Of a DNA stretch of 64,000 nucleotides, positions 51,648 through 60,871 are shown in pieces. The stretch spans positions 186,001 through 250,000 of the forward strand of contig JADCFQ010000007.1 in assembly GCA_020249435.1 (NCBI GenBank). The letters run 5' to 3'. The position numbers and the translations under genes were made by a program. Source of the stretch: Roseomonas sp. GTDB taxonomy: Bacteria > Pseudomonadota > Alphaproteobacteria > Acetobacterales > Acetobacteraceae. The notes below the pieces were generated by a model. The model searched no databases. It saw nothing but the letters and a program-made list of their open reading frames with translations, and was not told the origin of the DNA. Within the stretch, counting starts at the first letter, position 1. Every line of letters begins with the position of its first letter.

Positions 51648-52060
51648 GCTTCGCCATCCGCAGTATGGCGCCACATGAAATTGGCCTGGCGCTGGATTGG
51701 GCGGCGGCTGAGGGGTGGAATCCCGGCCTTGCCGATGCTGCCTGCTTTTATGCGGCGGACCCTGGCGCGTTTCTTGTTGCAACCTTGAATGAGGCGCCGA
51801 TTGGCTGCATTTCCGCGACCGAATATGGCGCTGATTTTGGCTTTATCGGCTTTTACCTGATGCGCCCTGACTATCGCGGCAAAGGATATGGCATGGCCCT
51901 GTGGCGCGCGGCGATGGCGCGCTTGCAAGGGCGCGTCATTGGCCTGGATGGCGTGGTGGCGCAGCAGGCGAATTACCAAAAATCCGGCTTTGCGCTATTG
52001 CATCGGAATATTCGCTATGGCGCCGCGGCCCCCTTCATGCCGCCGCAGCCAGGGCCTTAG
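51644..52060 (+). CDS. GNAT acetyltransferase, N-terminal half (gene cut by in-frame TAG)
   Basis: A 138-residue GNAT domain: IRSMAPHEIGLALDWAAAEGWNPG, ADFGFIGFYLMRPDYRGKGYGMALWRAAMARL (acetyl-CoA motif RGKGYG), and YQKSGFALLHRNIRYG. In relatives this domain continues into a second YitH/HolE-type domain. Here a TAG at 52058-52060 stops it, and the second half follows in the same frame from 52064. The pair is likely a recent nonsense mutation, or two coupled polypeptides. The start overlaps the upstream gene by ATGA. Confidence 0.8.
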   Translation: MSFAIRSMAPHEIGLALDWAAAEGWNPGLADAACFYAADPGAFLVATLNEAPIGCISATEYGADFGFIGFYLMRPDYRGKGYGMALWRAAMARLQGRVIGLDGVVAQQANYQKSGFALLHRNIRYGAAAPFMPPQPGP

Positions 52061-52063
52061 CTA

Positions 52064-52486
52064 ATGGAAGTGACGGCGCAACACTTCCAGCAAATTGCTG
52101 CCTATGATCGCCAGTTCTTTCCAAGCGCGCGCGATGGCTTTTTGCGTCAATGGCTGACTGCGCCGGGGCACATCGCCATTGTGCTTATAGGCGCGGCGGG
52201 TGTGCAAGCGCTTGGTGTGCTGCGCCCCTGCCGGGAAGGTTCAAAGATCGGCCCGCTTTTCGCCGAAACGCCGGAAGATGCGCGCAGGGTTTTCGCGGCC
52301 TTGATCACCAGGGCGCCGGCTGGTCCGGTTTCTCTTGATGTGCCGGAACCGAATACGGCGGCAATCAGCATGGCGCAGGAGGCCGGCAGGGCGCCCGCCT
52401 TTGAAACGGCGCGCATGTATGCCGGCCCGGCACCGGACCTGCGGCTTGCGCAAATCTATGGCATCACCAGCTTTGAATTGGGCTGA
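52064..52486 (+). CDS. Acetyltransferase C-terminal domain (YitH/HolE-like), downstream half of split gene
   Basis: A 140-residue domain in the same frame as the preceding one: IAAYDRQFFPSARDGFLRQWLTAPGH, ALGVLRPCREGSKIGPLFAETPEDARRVF, FETARMYAGPAPDLRLAQIYGITSFELG. These are the conserved C-terminal blocks of two-domain GNAT proteins. Its own ATG comes three bases after the TAG, so reinitiation could make it as a separate polypeptide. Without it the N-terminal domain lacks its usual partner domain. Confidence 0.75.
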   Translation: MEVTAQHFQQIAAYDRQFFPSARDGFLRQWLTAPGHIAIVLIGAAGVQALGVLRPCREGSKIGPLFAETPEDARRVFAALITRAPAGPVSLDVPEPNTAAISMAQEAGRAPAFETARMYAGPAPDLRLAQIYGITSFELG

Positions 52487-52492
52487 AGCGCA

Positions 52493-53020
52493 TCACGGCT
52501 GCACGGTGCGTTGCAGCCTTTCCACCGCAAACCCTTCCCGCCGCGCAATCGCCACCGCCGCTGCGTAATCCGCTTCCGCCATCACCGGCGTGCGCGACAG
52601 AATCCACAGATAATCGCGCCGCGGCGCGCCCACCACGGCCCAGCGATACTCAGGATCAAGGCCAATGATCCAGTAATCGCCAAAGAAGGGCCAGAAGAAG
52701 CTGACGCGCAGCCGGTCATTCCCAGGGCTGGCACTGCGCGCAATCGCGGTCGCGCTGCGCATTGCCCCATCAGCAGCGGCATTGCGACAGCGGTTCAACA
52801 CATCCAACGCGCCATCGGGGCGGAGCGTATATTGCGCGGTCACGCCTTCACAGCGCACGCGGCTGCTATCCTGAAAACTCGTCGGGAAGCGCGCCACTTC
52901 ATGCCAAAGCCCGGCATAACGCGAGAGGTCTACCTGCCCCACCGTGGCGGGCGTATTCGGCCCAGGTTGGGTCGCACAGGCGCCAAGCGCCAATAAGGCA
53001 ACAAGCAAAAGATGGCGCAT
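52493..53020 (-). CDS. blc: Outer-membrane lipocalin lipoprotein
   Basis: A 175-residue lipocalin with a lipoprotein signal (MRHLLLVALLALGACATQ, lipobox LGAC), the lipocalin G-x-W motif in YAGLWHEVARFPTSFQ, and the later YWIIGLDPEYRWAVVGAPRRDYLWILSRTP block of bacterial Blc. It binds lysophospholipids or fatty acids in the outer membrane. It is 6 bases from the convergent acetyltransferase gene and one base before the end of the deacetylase gene. Confidence 0.93.
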   Translation of the reverse strand: MRHLLLVALLALGACATQPGPNTPATVGQVDLSRYAGLWHEVARFPTSFQDSSRVRCEGVTAQYTLRPDGALDVLNRCRNAAADGAMRSATAIARSASPGNDRLRVSFFWPFFGDYWIIGLDPEYRWAVVGAPRRDYLWILSRTPVMAEADYAAAVAIARREGFAVERLQRTVQP

Positions 53021-53021
53021 G

Positions 53022-53915
53022 TCATTCCCCCGGAATGCTGCCCTTCGGCAGCGTCAGCACGTGATCATAAATCGCCCCGGCAGTCGTGATCCAGATATCA
53101 CGCTGCCGCGCAGTGATGTGTTCCAGCGCACGGCGCAAATGCCGCAGCCGATAGGGCTGACCCACCAGATAAGGATGCAGCGCAATCCCCATCACCTGCG
53201 GCCTGCCATCGGCAATCTGCCGGCGCCGTTCCTCAAAATCATCAATCACCATATCAGCGAAATAGGCAGCACCATCCTTGCGCCCGATGATCGAGGGAAT
53301 GTCATTCACCTCCTGCGGATAGGGGATCGCGAGCAGCTTGCCAGCGCGCGTCTGCATCCAGATCGGCGCATCATCCGCGCACCAATTGAGCGTATAGCGA
53401 TAACCAGCTTCCACAAGCAGATCAGGCGTATTGCGGCTTTCCGCAATCCAGGGCGAAAGCCAGCCGCGCGGCGCCTTGCCTTCATGTTTGCTGATGGTGG
53501 CGGTGCTTTCCGCAATCAGCGCCGCTTCCTCGGCTTCCGGCAGGATGGATTGGCGTTCTGAATTGGTCCGCCCATGGCCCGCAATCTCATCCCCGCGCGT
53601 GCGATGCGCTGCCGCCAAGGTGGGCGCGTAATCATAGATGGCGGTATTCAGCAACACAGTCGCGGGCAGGCGCAATGCATCGAGCAATTCAAGCAGCCGC
53701 CACGCACCCACACGATTGCCGTAATCCCGCCAGGCGTAATTCAGCACATCAGGCTGCGGCCCACCGGGTGCCAATTCCGCGCCAAGCCCCTCACCAAAGG
53801 CGAAATGTTCAAGATTGAGGCCAAGATACACCGCAAGCTTCGCCCCGCCTGGCCAGGCATAGGGCGCGCGGTCCCGCCAGGGGTGGTAGCTATAGCGTCC
53901 ATGGCTTGGCAGCAT
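53022..53915 (-). CDS. Polysaccharide deacetylase family protein (PuuE-like)
   Basis: A 297-residue NodB-fold protein. The opening HGRYSYHPWRDRAPYAWPGGAKLAVYLGLNLEHFAFGEG resembles the allantoinase-type PuuE branch, in which the first motif is not the usual DDG. Also seen are AGHGRTNSE, RGWLSPWIAESRNTPDLLVEAGYRYTLNW and MGIALHPYLVGQPYRL. It likely hydrolyses a cyclic amide or N-acyl compound. ATG 53915 is chosen over 54017. It is divergent from an LLM oxidoreductase gene. Confidence 0.86.
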   Translation of the reverse strand: MLPSHGRYSYHPWRDRAPYAWPGGAKLAVYLGLNLEHFAFGEGLGAELAPGGPQPDVLNYAWRDYGNRVGAWRLLELLDALRLPATVLLNTAIYDYAPTLAAAHRTRGDEIAGHGRTNSERQSILPEAEEAALIAESTATISKHEGKAPRGWLSPWIAESRNTPDLLVEAGYRYTLNWCADDAPIWMQTRAGKLLAIPYPQEVNDIPSIIGRKDGAAYFADMVIDDFEERRRQIADGRPQVMGIALHPYLVGQPYRLRHLRRALEHITARQRDIWITTAGAIYDHVLTLPKGSIPGE

Positions 53916-54033
53916 TGTAGTGATCCTTTCGTGGTCTTTTCTTTGGGGGCGCGGCAGGCTTTCGGCAAGGGTACGGGGCTTGCCTGCCGGCCCGCACCGG
54001 GCCAGCCTTCTACCCAATAAGGGAGGGGATCAC

Positions 54034-54885
54034 ATGAAAATCGGCGCCGCCATGTTCTTCACCGATTATTCCATGGCGCCCGGCGAATTGGCCGTGGCCT
54101 TGGAAGAACGCGGTTTTGATAGTCTTTGGGCGCCGGAACATTCGCATATTCCGCTGGCGCGCAGCGCAGCCTATCCGGGTGGCGGCGCCTTGCCGCGCGA
54201 ATATTATGAGGTGATGGACCCTTTCGTGACGCTGACCGCCGCCGCGGCCGCGACAAAGACATTGCTGGTGGGTACAGGCATTTGTCTGGTCGTGCAGCGC
54301 GACCCTATCCAGACCGCGAAAGCGGTTGCCACGATTGATCATGTCTCCGGCGGGCGCTTCCTGTTTGGTGTCGGCAATGGCTGGAACCAGGATGAGATTG
54401 AAAACCACGGCACCGTCTTCGCCACCCGTCACAAGCTGGCGCGCGAAAGGATTGAGGCGATGAAGGCGATTTGGACTGAAGCGCAACCAAGCTATGCCGG
54501 CGAATTCGTCAATTTCACGCCGATGGAAACTGGGCCGAAACCGCTGCAAAAGCCGCATCCGCCGATCATCGTGGGCGGCGCCTTTCCCTGGGGTGCCAAG
54601 CGCGCGGTACGCTATGGCAATGGTTGGATGCCGCATCGTGTGCGCAAGCACTATGCCGATGTTGGCACGCTGATCCCGCAATTCCGCCAATTGGTGGCCG
54701 ATGCCGGCCGGCGTGATGAGGAACTGCCCATCACCATCTGGGGCGTGAAGGAAGACCGAGATGCGCTGCTGGTGGATCGTGATCTTGGTGTTCAGCGCGT
54801 GGTGCTAAGCCTTGCTTCCGCCAAGCGAGATGAGATCCTGCCGCAGCTTGATCGCTGGGCGGCGTTGATACGCGCTGTGGCTTAA
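54034..54885 (+). CDS. LLM-class (F420-dependent) oxidoreductase
   Basis: A 283-residue luciferase-like TIM barrel. It shows FFTDYSMAPGELAVALEERGFDSLWAPEHSHIP, LVGTGICLVVQRDPIQTAKAVATIDHVSGGRFLFGVGNGWNQDEIENHG and PIIVGGAFPWGAKRAVRYGNGWMP, a layout of the TIGR03619-type F420-dependent family. It probably moves hydride to or from F420, though FMN cannot be excluded by eye. GGGAGGGG precedes the ATG at 54034. It lies at the edge of the F420 locus; its stop overlaps the next, convergent LLM gene by four bases. Confidence 0.88.
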   Translation: MKIGAAMFFTDYSMAPGELAVALEERGFDSLWAPEHSHIPLARSAAYPGGGALPREYYEVMDPFVTLTAAAAATKTLLVGTGICLVVQRDPIQTAKAVATIDHVSGGRFLFGVGNGWNQDEIENHGTVFATRHKLARERIEAMKAIWTEAQPSYAGEFVNFTPMETGPKPLQKPHPPIIVGGAFPWGAKRAVRYGNGWMPHRVRKHYADVGTLIPQFRQLVADAGRRDEELPITIWGVKEDRDALLVDRDLGVQRVVLSLASAKRDEILPQLDRWAALIRAVA

Positions 54886-55910
54886 AGCACCGTCTCGGCG
54901 GCGAGTCTCAGCGCTTCCTGCGTCGCCCCCGTCAGCACCAGCGTCGAAAGCTTGCCCTCACGCGCTGCCGCCTGCCAATCCTGTAACCGCGCACGCACAC
55001 GATCCGCAGGGCCAACCAGAGCGATTTCATCCACCAGCGCATCCGGCACGGCGGCGATCGCCTCCTTGCGATGCCCGGCCAGAAACGCTTTTTGAATCGA
55101 CGCCGCCGCATCGGGAAATCCCAGGCGCTTGCAGTAATCATTATAGAAATTCTTGCCAATCGCGCCCATGCCGCCGATGTAAAGCGCCAGCTCCGGCTTC
55201 ACCGAATCACGGCAGGCTTGCAGATCATCGCCTACCCGGATTTTCGTATAGGGCGCGATATCAAAATCACTTAAGGCGCGCGGCATGGCGGCCTTCGCCA
55301 TACCTTCCAACGTTGGCTTCACCACCAGATCCGCTTTCTCTGGCGACATGAAAATCGGCAAATTGCCATCGGCGATTTCACCCGCCAGCCGCATGCCGCC
55401 CGGCGTGATGGAAGCGCAATAAAAACGCATCGGCTTGCCATGCAGAATGCTTTTCAGCGGTTTGCCGAGCCCCGTCGCATCCGGCCCGTCATAGGGGATG
55501 CGATAATGCGTGCCCTGATATTCCAGGGGCCTTTCGCGGGCGATGATGGCGCGCATGATGTCAATATATTCGCGCGTGCGCAGAATCGGGCTGCCATAGG
55601 GCTGCCCATGCCAGCCTTCCACCACCTGCGGCCCGGAAGGCCCGACCCCGCACAAAAAACGATCTCCGGAAAGCGATTGCAGCGTCATTGCCGTGGAAGC
55701 CGCACAGGCGGGGCTGCGTGCCGGCATTTGCATAATGCCCGTGCCAGCCTTGATTTTCGTGGTCTGCGCCAGCACCCAGGTGATCGGCGTCACCGCATCC
55801 GTCCCATAGCTCTCGCCGCACCAGACCATGGAAAAGCCAAGCCTTTCGGCTTCCAGCACCAGCGCCATATCAATGGTGCCGGTCATGCCAAGCGTCATGC
55901 CAAGGCGCAT
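54882..55910 (-). CDS. LLM-class (F420-dependent) oxidoreductase
   Basis: A 342-residue LLM protein: MRLGMTLGMTGTIDMALVLEAERLGFSMVWCGESYGTDAVTPITWVLAQTTKIKAGTGIMQMPARSP, then SLSGDRFLCGVGPSGPQVVEGWHG, ASITPGGMRLAGEIADGN and an extended C-terminal part. This resembles F420-dependent oxidoreductases common in actinobacteria and in F420-producing proteobacteria. It starts three bases after the stop of the next LLM gene, so the two leftward genes form an operon. The substrate is unknown. Confidence 0.88.
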   Translation of the reverse strand: MRLGMTLGMTGTIDMALVLEAERLGFSMVWCGESYGTDAVTPITWVLAQTTKIKAGTGIMQMPARSPACAASTAMTLQSLSGDRFLCGVGPSGPQVVEGWHGQPYGSPILRTREYIDIMRAIIARERPLEYQGTHYRIPYDGPDATGLGKPLKSILHGKPMRFYCASITPGGMRLAGEIADGNLPIFMSPEKADLVVKPTLEGMAKAAMPRALSDFDIAPYTKIRVGDDLQACRDSVKPELALYIGGMGAIGKNFYNDYCKRLGFPDAAASIQKAFLAGHRKEAIAAVPDALVDEIALVGPADRVRARLQDWQAAAREGKLSTLVLTGATQEALRLAAETVL

Positions 55911-55913
55911 GGT

Positions 55914-56867
55914 TCAGATCCTTTCCATCACGGAAGCACGGAAGCTTTCCATCTGCGCAAGCACCTTTTCAACCGTGGAACCAAGGAAGTTGAAATCAAT
56001 CGCGCTGACACCCAATGCGCGCAAGGCATGGATGTCCTCGACAATCTGCGCCGCAGAACCGGAAAACAAATGCCGTTCCCCTTCACCGGCGAGCGCGGGC
56101 AATTCCGCGCCGAATTTCTGCACACGAAGCGCGAGTCCAACCTGCGCTGTGTCTCGCCCCGCCTCCGCCGTCAGGCGGTGCAGCTTGGCAACCGCAGCCT
56201 TGTAGCGGGCCAGGCTATCCAGGGGAAAAGCCGGATTCGTGCCGATGGGATACCAGGCATCACCCAACCGCGCCGTGCGCCGCAGCGCCGGGCCGCTTTC
56301 GCCGCCCACCCAAATCGGCGGGCCACCTGGCTGCACCGGTTTGGGTTCAAAGCTGATCTTGTCGAAGGCAACATGCTCGCCCTGAAAGCGCGGCTCGGCT
56401 GCGGTCCAAAGCTCCCGCGCGGCCAGGATATATTCATCCGTTACCTTGCCGCGCGCAGCGAAATCGGGCGCGTCTAGTGCTTCAAATTCCTCCTTCAACC
56501 AACCCGCACCAATGCCAAGCGTGAGGCGACCATTGGAGAAAATGTCAATGGTGGACAGGATTTTCGCTGTCAGCACTGCCGGGCGATGCGGTACCACCAT
56601 CACGGAAGTCACCAGCCGCAGCTTTGTGGTGCGTGCGGCGGCGAACATCACCTCGGTCAATTGTTCATGCCGCGCACCGCGCGCGCCGGCGGGGAATTCG
56701 CCATTATCCGAATAGGGGTAGATGGCGTGAATATCGGTCGGGATCACCACATGGTCGCTGAAGGTGGCATAGGCATAGCCCATCGCCTCCCCACCCTGCA
56801 GCAGTTGGGTAATCGCCTCAGGTGTGGCGAGCGGGCCGGCGGTTGGGGCGTTGAAACCGATCTGCAT
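55914..56867 (-). CDS. LLM-class (F420-dependent) oxidoreductase
   Basis: A 317-residue LLM protein (MQIGFNAPTAGPLATPEAITQLLQGGEAMGYAYATFSDHVVIP). It includes ATKLRLVTSVMVVPHRPAVLTAKILSTIDIFSNGRLTLGIGAGWLKEEFEALDAPDFAARGKVTDEYI and PIWVGGESGPALRRTARLGDAWYPIGTNPAFPLD, close to the TIGR03619 group. GGGAGG six bases before ATG 56867 sets the start; the longer ORF-track start overlaps fbiC. It is divergent from fbiC across about 70 bases, so a shared control region is likely. Confidence 0.9.
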   Translation of the reverse strand: MQIGFNAPTAGPLATPEAITQLLQGGEAMGYAYATFSDHVVIPTDIHAIYPYSDNGEFPAGARGARHEQLTEVMFAAARTTKLRLVTSVMVVPHRPAVLTAKILSTIDIFSNGRLTLGIGAGWLKEEFEALDAPDFAARGKVTDEYILAARELWTAAEPRFQGEHVAFDKISFEPKPVQPGGPPIWVGGESGPALRRTARLGDAWYPIGTNPAFPLDSLARYKAAVAKLHRLTAEAGRDTAQVGLALRVQKFGAELPALAGEGERHLFSGSAAQIVEDIHALRALGVSAIDFNFLGSTVEKVLAQMESFRASVMERI

Positions 56868-56937
56868 GCTAGGCCTCCCAGCCGCGCGCATTGCATCCGG
56901 CGCGGCATTCCCACACGATGGGGCCAGGGGAAGGAGG

Positions 56938-59298
56938 ATGGCAAGGGTGCAGGACAGGTTGGAAACCACACCGCTGGCGGAGCTGATGGCGGAAGCGGCC
57001 GCCTTGCGCGATGCCGGCCATGGGCGCGTCATGTCCTATTCGCGCAAGGTCTTCATTCCGCTGACCAAGCTCTGCCGCGATGTCTGCCATTACTGCACCT
57101 TCGCCGAAAAGCCGCGTTCAGGGCGGGCCGCCTATCTCTCGCCTGAGGAGGTGCTGGCAATTGCACGCGCCGGAGCCAAGGCCGGGTGCACGGAAGCGCT
57201 ATTCACATTGGGCGATAAACCCGAATTGCGCTGGCGCCAGGCGCGTGAGGCTTTGGCCGAGATGGGCTACGCCAGCACGATCGAATATCTGGTTGCGATG
57301 TGCGATCTGGTGCTGCGTGAAACCGGGCTGCTGCCGCATGCCAATCCTGGTGTAATGAATGCAGCAGAACTAGGCGCCTTGCGCGAAGTGACGGCCAGCC
57401 AAGGCATCATGCTGGAAAGCACGAGTGAAAGGCTCTGCGCGCCCGGCGGCGTGCATTATGGCAGCCCTGACAAGCACCCCGCCGTCCGCTTGGCGGTGTT
57501 GAATGAGGCTGGTGCGGCGCGCATTCCCTTCACCACCGGCATCTTGATCGGCATTGGCGAAACCCGCGCGGAACGCTTGGAAGCCCTGCGCGCCATCGCA
57601 GCAAGCCATGCGCGTTACGGGCATGTGCAGGAAGTCATCATCCAGAATTTCCGTGCGAAGCCGCGCACCAAACGTGCAGATGCGGATGAACCGGATTTGC
57701 ACGATCTGCTCTGGACCATCGCCTCAGCGCGCATCATTCTGGGTACTGAGGCGAATATCCAGGCGCCGCCCAATCTTTCGCCCCGCACCTATCCAAGCCT
57801 GATCGCCGCTGGCATCAATGATTGGGGCGGCATTTCACCCGTGACGCCGGATCATGTGAACCCGGAAGCGCCTTGGCCCGCGATTGCGAGCCTTGCTGAG
57901 AAAACGGCCAGCATGGGCAAGGTACTGGTGCAGCGCCTGCCGGCCTATCCCGCTTATATCCGCGCGCCGCGTGATTGGTTTGCGCCACGGATTGCAACCG
58001 CATTGCTGCGGGCGAGTGACGCTGCAGGCTTCGCGCGCGGCGATAATTGGTCGCCCGGCGCGCTCACGCCGCCGCGCCTGGCGGCACCGCTATTGGCTGC
58101 AGCGGATGCCGGGTTGGTAGGGTTGGCGGAACGCGCCGCGCAGGGTGAAAGGCTGGATGCGCCTGCCATTGAAACGCTGTTTGCCGCGCGGGATGCGGAT
58201 CAGGCGCATGTCATGGCGGCGGCTGATCGGCTGCGCCAGGCAGTTGCGGGAGATACTGTGCGTTATGTTGTCAATCGCAACATCAATTACACCAATATAT
58301 GTAGCTATCGTTGTAGCTTTTGCGCCTTCAGCAAGGGCAAGACGCATGAAGCCTTGCGCGGCCCGGCCTATGATCTTGATCACGCGGAAATTACGCGACG
58401 TGCCAAGGAAGCCTGGGCGCGCGGTGCAACCGAGGTCTGCCTGCAAGGCGGCATCCATCCGGATTATACCGGCGCCACCTATGAGGCGATTTGTCGCGCC
58501 ATCAAACAGGCCGTGCCGGGGATGCATATTCATGCCTTCTCGGCGCTGGAAATCCATCAGGGCGCGCGCACGCTTGGGCTTTCGCTTTCGGCGTTTCTGG
58601 CGCGCTTGCGCGATGCGGGGCTTGGCACTTTGCCCGGTACGGCAGCGGAGATTCTGGATGATGAGATACGCGCCATCATCTGCCCGGATAAGGTGAACAC
58701 GGCGGAATGGCAGGCGGTGATGCGTGCCGCGCATGGGCTTGGGCTGCGCAGCACAGCCACCATCATGTTCGGCCATGTGGAAGCGCCCTTGCATTGGGCG
58801 CGGCATTTGCTGGTGCTGAGGGATCTGCAAGCGGAAACCGGCGGCTTCACTGAATTTGTTCCGCTGCCTTTCGTGCATATGGAAGCGCCCATGTATCTGC
58901 GCGGTCTCGCGCGTCGTGGCCCCAGTTTCCGTGAGGCACTGCTGATGCACAGCGTTGCGCGTTTGGTGCTGCATCCGCATTTCACGAATATCCAAACAAG
59001 TTGGGTAAAGATGGGCCCCGAAGGTGCCGCCATGGCTTTGCAGGCCGGCGCGAATGATCTGGGCGGCACGCTGATGAATGAAAGCATCAGCCGCGCCGCC
59101 GGCACAGAGCACGGCCAGGAATTTCCGCCCGAGGCGATGGAGCGCCTGATCCTTTCCATTGGGCGGCAACCGAAGCAGCGCAGCACAACCTATGGCGCTG
59201 TGACGCGTGAACGCGAACAGGCTTCACATAGTGCTGCTCCGCTTGTGCCCATGGTACAGACCGCGCCACGCAAGCGCGTTTTGTTGGCAGGGGATTAA
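56938..59298 (+). CDS. fbiC: FO synthase FbiC (fused CofG-CofH)
   Basis: A 786-residue two-radical-SAM protein. The CofG half has CRDVCHYCTF (Cys46, 50, 53) and the CofH half CSYRCSFCAFSK (about Cys455, 459, 462), then QGGIHPDYTG, TAEILDDEIRAIICPDK and VKMGPEGAAMALQAGANDLGGTLMNESISRAAG. It builds the deazaflavin FO from tyrosine and a ribityl-uracil. GGAGG touches the ATG at 56938, so a GTG at 56947 with nine-base spacing may be the true start. It is convergent with cofC, overlapping by four bases. Confidence 0.96.
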   Translation: MARVQDRLETTPLAELMAEAAALRDAGHGRVMSYSRKVFIPLTKLCRDVCHYCTFAEKPRSGRAAYLSPEEVLAIARAGAKAGCTEALFTLGDKPELRWRQAREALAEMGYASTIEYLVAMCDLVLRETGLLPHANPGVMNAAELGALREVTASQGIMLESTSERLCAPGGVHYGSPDKHPAVRLAVLNEAGAARIPFTTGILIGIGETRAERLEALRAIAASHARYGHVQEVIIQNFRAKPRTKRADADEPDLHDLLWTIASARIILGTEANIQAPPNLSPRTYPSLIAAGINDWGGISPVTPDHVNPEAPWPAIASLAEKTASMGKVLVQRLPAYPAYIRAPRDWFAPRIATALLRASDAAGFARGDNWSPGALTPPRLAAPLLAAADAGLVGLAERAAQGERLDAPAIETLFAARDADQAHVMAAADRLRQAVAGDTVRYVVNRNINYTNICSYRCSFCAFSKGKTHEALRGPAYDLDHAEITRRAKEAWARGATEVCLQGGIHPDYTGATYEAICRAIKQAVPGMHIHAFSALEIHQGARTLGLSLSAFLARLRDAGLGTLPGTAAEILDDEIRAIICPDKVNTAEWQAVMRAAHGLGLRSTATIMFGHVEAPLHWARHLLVLRDLQAETGGFTEFVPLPFVHMEAPMYLRGLARRGPSFREALLMHSVARLVLHPHFTNIQTSWVKMGPEGAAMALQAGANDLGGTLMNESISRAAGTEHGQEFPPEAMERLILSIGRQPKQRSTTYGAVTREREQASHSAAPLVPMVQTAPRKRVLLAGD

Positions 59299-59954
59299 GC
59301 GAGACGTTCGAGAATGCCGTTTTGCTGCAACCACGCGAGCGTTTGCGTGCCCTTGGCTTCAGGAATGCGTGCAAAGCGCACGATATCAGCGGGATGATCA
59401 ATATCCATTGCAATACCGGGCAGGCGCAGAATCTGCGGCGTGATGCCTGCGACACGTGCAGAAGCCAAATGCGGGAAATAGCTGTCTTCACCAAAGCGTA
59501 GCTTCACCGCATTGGGTGGTGACAGCAGAATGGCGTTCGATCCCTGCTCATCATGGGCGGGGGCGATGATGAAGGCGGGTGGAATAGTCACCGCTGCGAT
59601 TATTGCTTCGACCTCAGGCGTTTTCACCGCGGGAACATCGCCGGGCAGAGTCAGAATGGCCGCGAAACCTTCCGCCTGTAACACTGAGGCCGCCGCTGTC
59701 ACCGCGCCGGTGTGACCTTCCCCTGCGCCTTCCGTGATAATCCGCGCGCCATGTGCCTCCGCCAGCGCCTGCGCCCAAGGATCAAGTGTCACCACCGCAA
59801 CACCGGACAGACCTTGCGCCGCTGCCAAAGCCATCAGCACATCGCGCAGCATCACCTGCATCAGCGCGACGCGTTCCGCAGGTGACAGCAAGGATGCGAG
59901 GCGTTGTTTTGCCCCCGCCATTTCCTTCACCGGCAGAATGACCCAGGGCTTCAT
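59295..59954 (-). CDS. cofC: 2-phospho-L-lactate (or phosphoglycerate/PEP) guanylyltransferase
   Basis: A 219-residue nucleotidyltransferase with the CofC start WVILPVKEMAGAKQRLASLLSPAERVALMQVML, the GTP site and metal region AILTLPGDVPAVKTPEV, and LRFGEDSYFPHLASARVAGI. It activates the side-chain precursor of F420 with GTP. Which C3 acid it uses (2-phospholactate, PEP or 3-phosphoglycerate) cannot be read by eye. It starts within cofD by a four-base overlap. Confidence 0.93.
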   Translation of the reverse strand: MKPWVILPVKEMAGAKQRLASLLSPAERVALMQVMLRDVLMALAAAQGLSGVAVVTLDPWAQALAEAHGARIITEGAGEGHTGAVTAAASVLQAEGFAAILTLPGDVPAVKTPEVEAIIAAVTIPPAFIIAPAHDEQGSNAILLSPPNAVKLRFGEDSYFPHLASARVAGITPQILRLPGIAMDIDHPADIVRFARIPEAKGTQTLAWLQQNGILERLA

Positions 59955-60871
59955 CTGAGCGCATCAATCGCCGCCAGCACCAGCCGCGCCAGCGCCGTCT
60001 TGTCCGCCAGATTGTGCATCAGGGTTGCGGCATGAAATACGCGCGGTGGGATGCCCGCAGCGTCATCGCCATGTTCCATCACAAAGCCATGGAGCAAATC
60101 ACTATAGCGCGCGGCCACAGCGGCAGCACTTGGTGCCACACCAAGCGCTTCAAACATGCGCGCTGTTGGTCCTTTCACCGCCTGACCAGCAATGATGGGC
60201 GATACCGCCACCACCGGCGCGCCTGATGCCTTGATGGCATCGCGCAATCCCGGCACGGCCAGAATGGGTTCGATGCTGATGAAGGGATTGCTTGGGCAAA
60301 TGACGACACCGCGCGGCTTTGCGCGCAGCGCTTCCAGCAATGCAGGCTGTGGGCGCGCCCGTTCAACACTAGCGAATTTCACTGCCCGCGCCAAGGGTTC
60401 GGCGCGCAATCGCACAAACCAATCCTGAAAATCAAGCCACCCCTGATCCGTGTGGATTTGCGTGCGCACCGGATCATCACTCATCGGCAGAATGCGTTGG
60501 CCAATGCCGAAGCGTTTGCGCATATCATCGGTAATCGCCGAAAGTGTTGCGCCACCGCGCAGCCGATGGCTTCGCAGCACATGCAGCGCCAAATCGCGAT
60601 CACCCAGGCGAAACCAATCCGCCCCACCAAGCGCAGCGAGGGTTTCCATGAAAGCCCAGCTTTCATCCGCGCGCCCCCAGCCAAGCTTGGGATTATCCAG
60701 CCCCGCGAGGGTATAGAGCAGCGTATCCGTATCCGGACAAATCGTGAGGCCGAAATGTTCGAAATCATCACCGGTATTGGCGATGATCAGCAATTCCTCA
60801 GCCGGCAAAACGCGTGACAAGCCAAGCGCCAGCTTCGCCCCACCAATGCCACCGGAAAGCGCGATGATCAC
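59951..60871 (-). CDS. cofD: 2-phospho-L-lactate transferase CofD
   Basis: A 306-residue Cof[59 protein letters not shown], then WFRLGDRDLALHVLRSHRL, PMSDDPVRTQIHTDQGWLDFQDWFVR, and ICPSNPFISIEPILAVPGLRDAIKASGAPVVAVSPIIAGQAVKGPTARM. It joins the activated C3 unit to FO, giving F420-0. It overlaps cofE upstream and cofC downstream by four bases each, so all three are translationally coupled. Confidence 0.97.
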   Translation of the reverse strand: MIIALSGGIGGAKLALGLSRVLPAEELLIIANTGDDFEHFGLTICPDTDTLLYTLAGLDNPKLGWGRADESWAFMETLAALGGADWFRLGDRDLALHVLRSHRLRGGATLSAITDDMRKRFGIGQRILPMSDDPVRTQIHTDQGWLDFQDWFVRLRAEPLARAVKFASVERARPQPALLEALRAKPRGVVICPSNPFISIEPILAVPGLRDAIKASGAPVVAVSPIIAGQAVKGPTARMFEALGVAPSAAAVAARYSDLLHGFVMEHGDDAAGIPPRVFHAATLMHNLADKTALARLVLAAIDALR

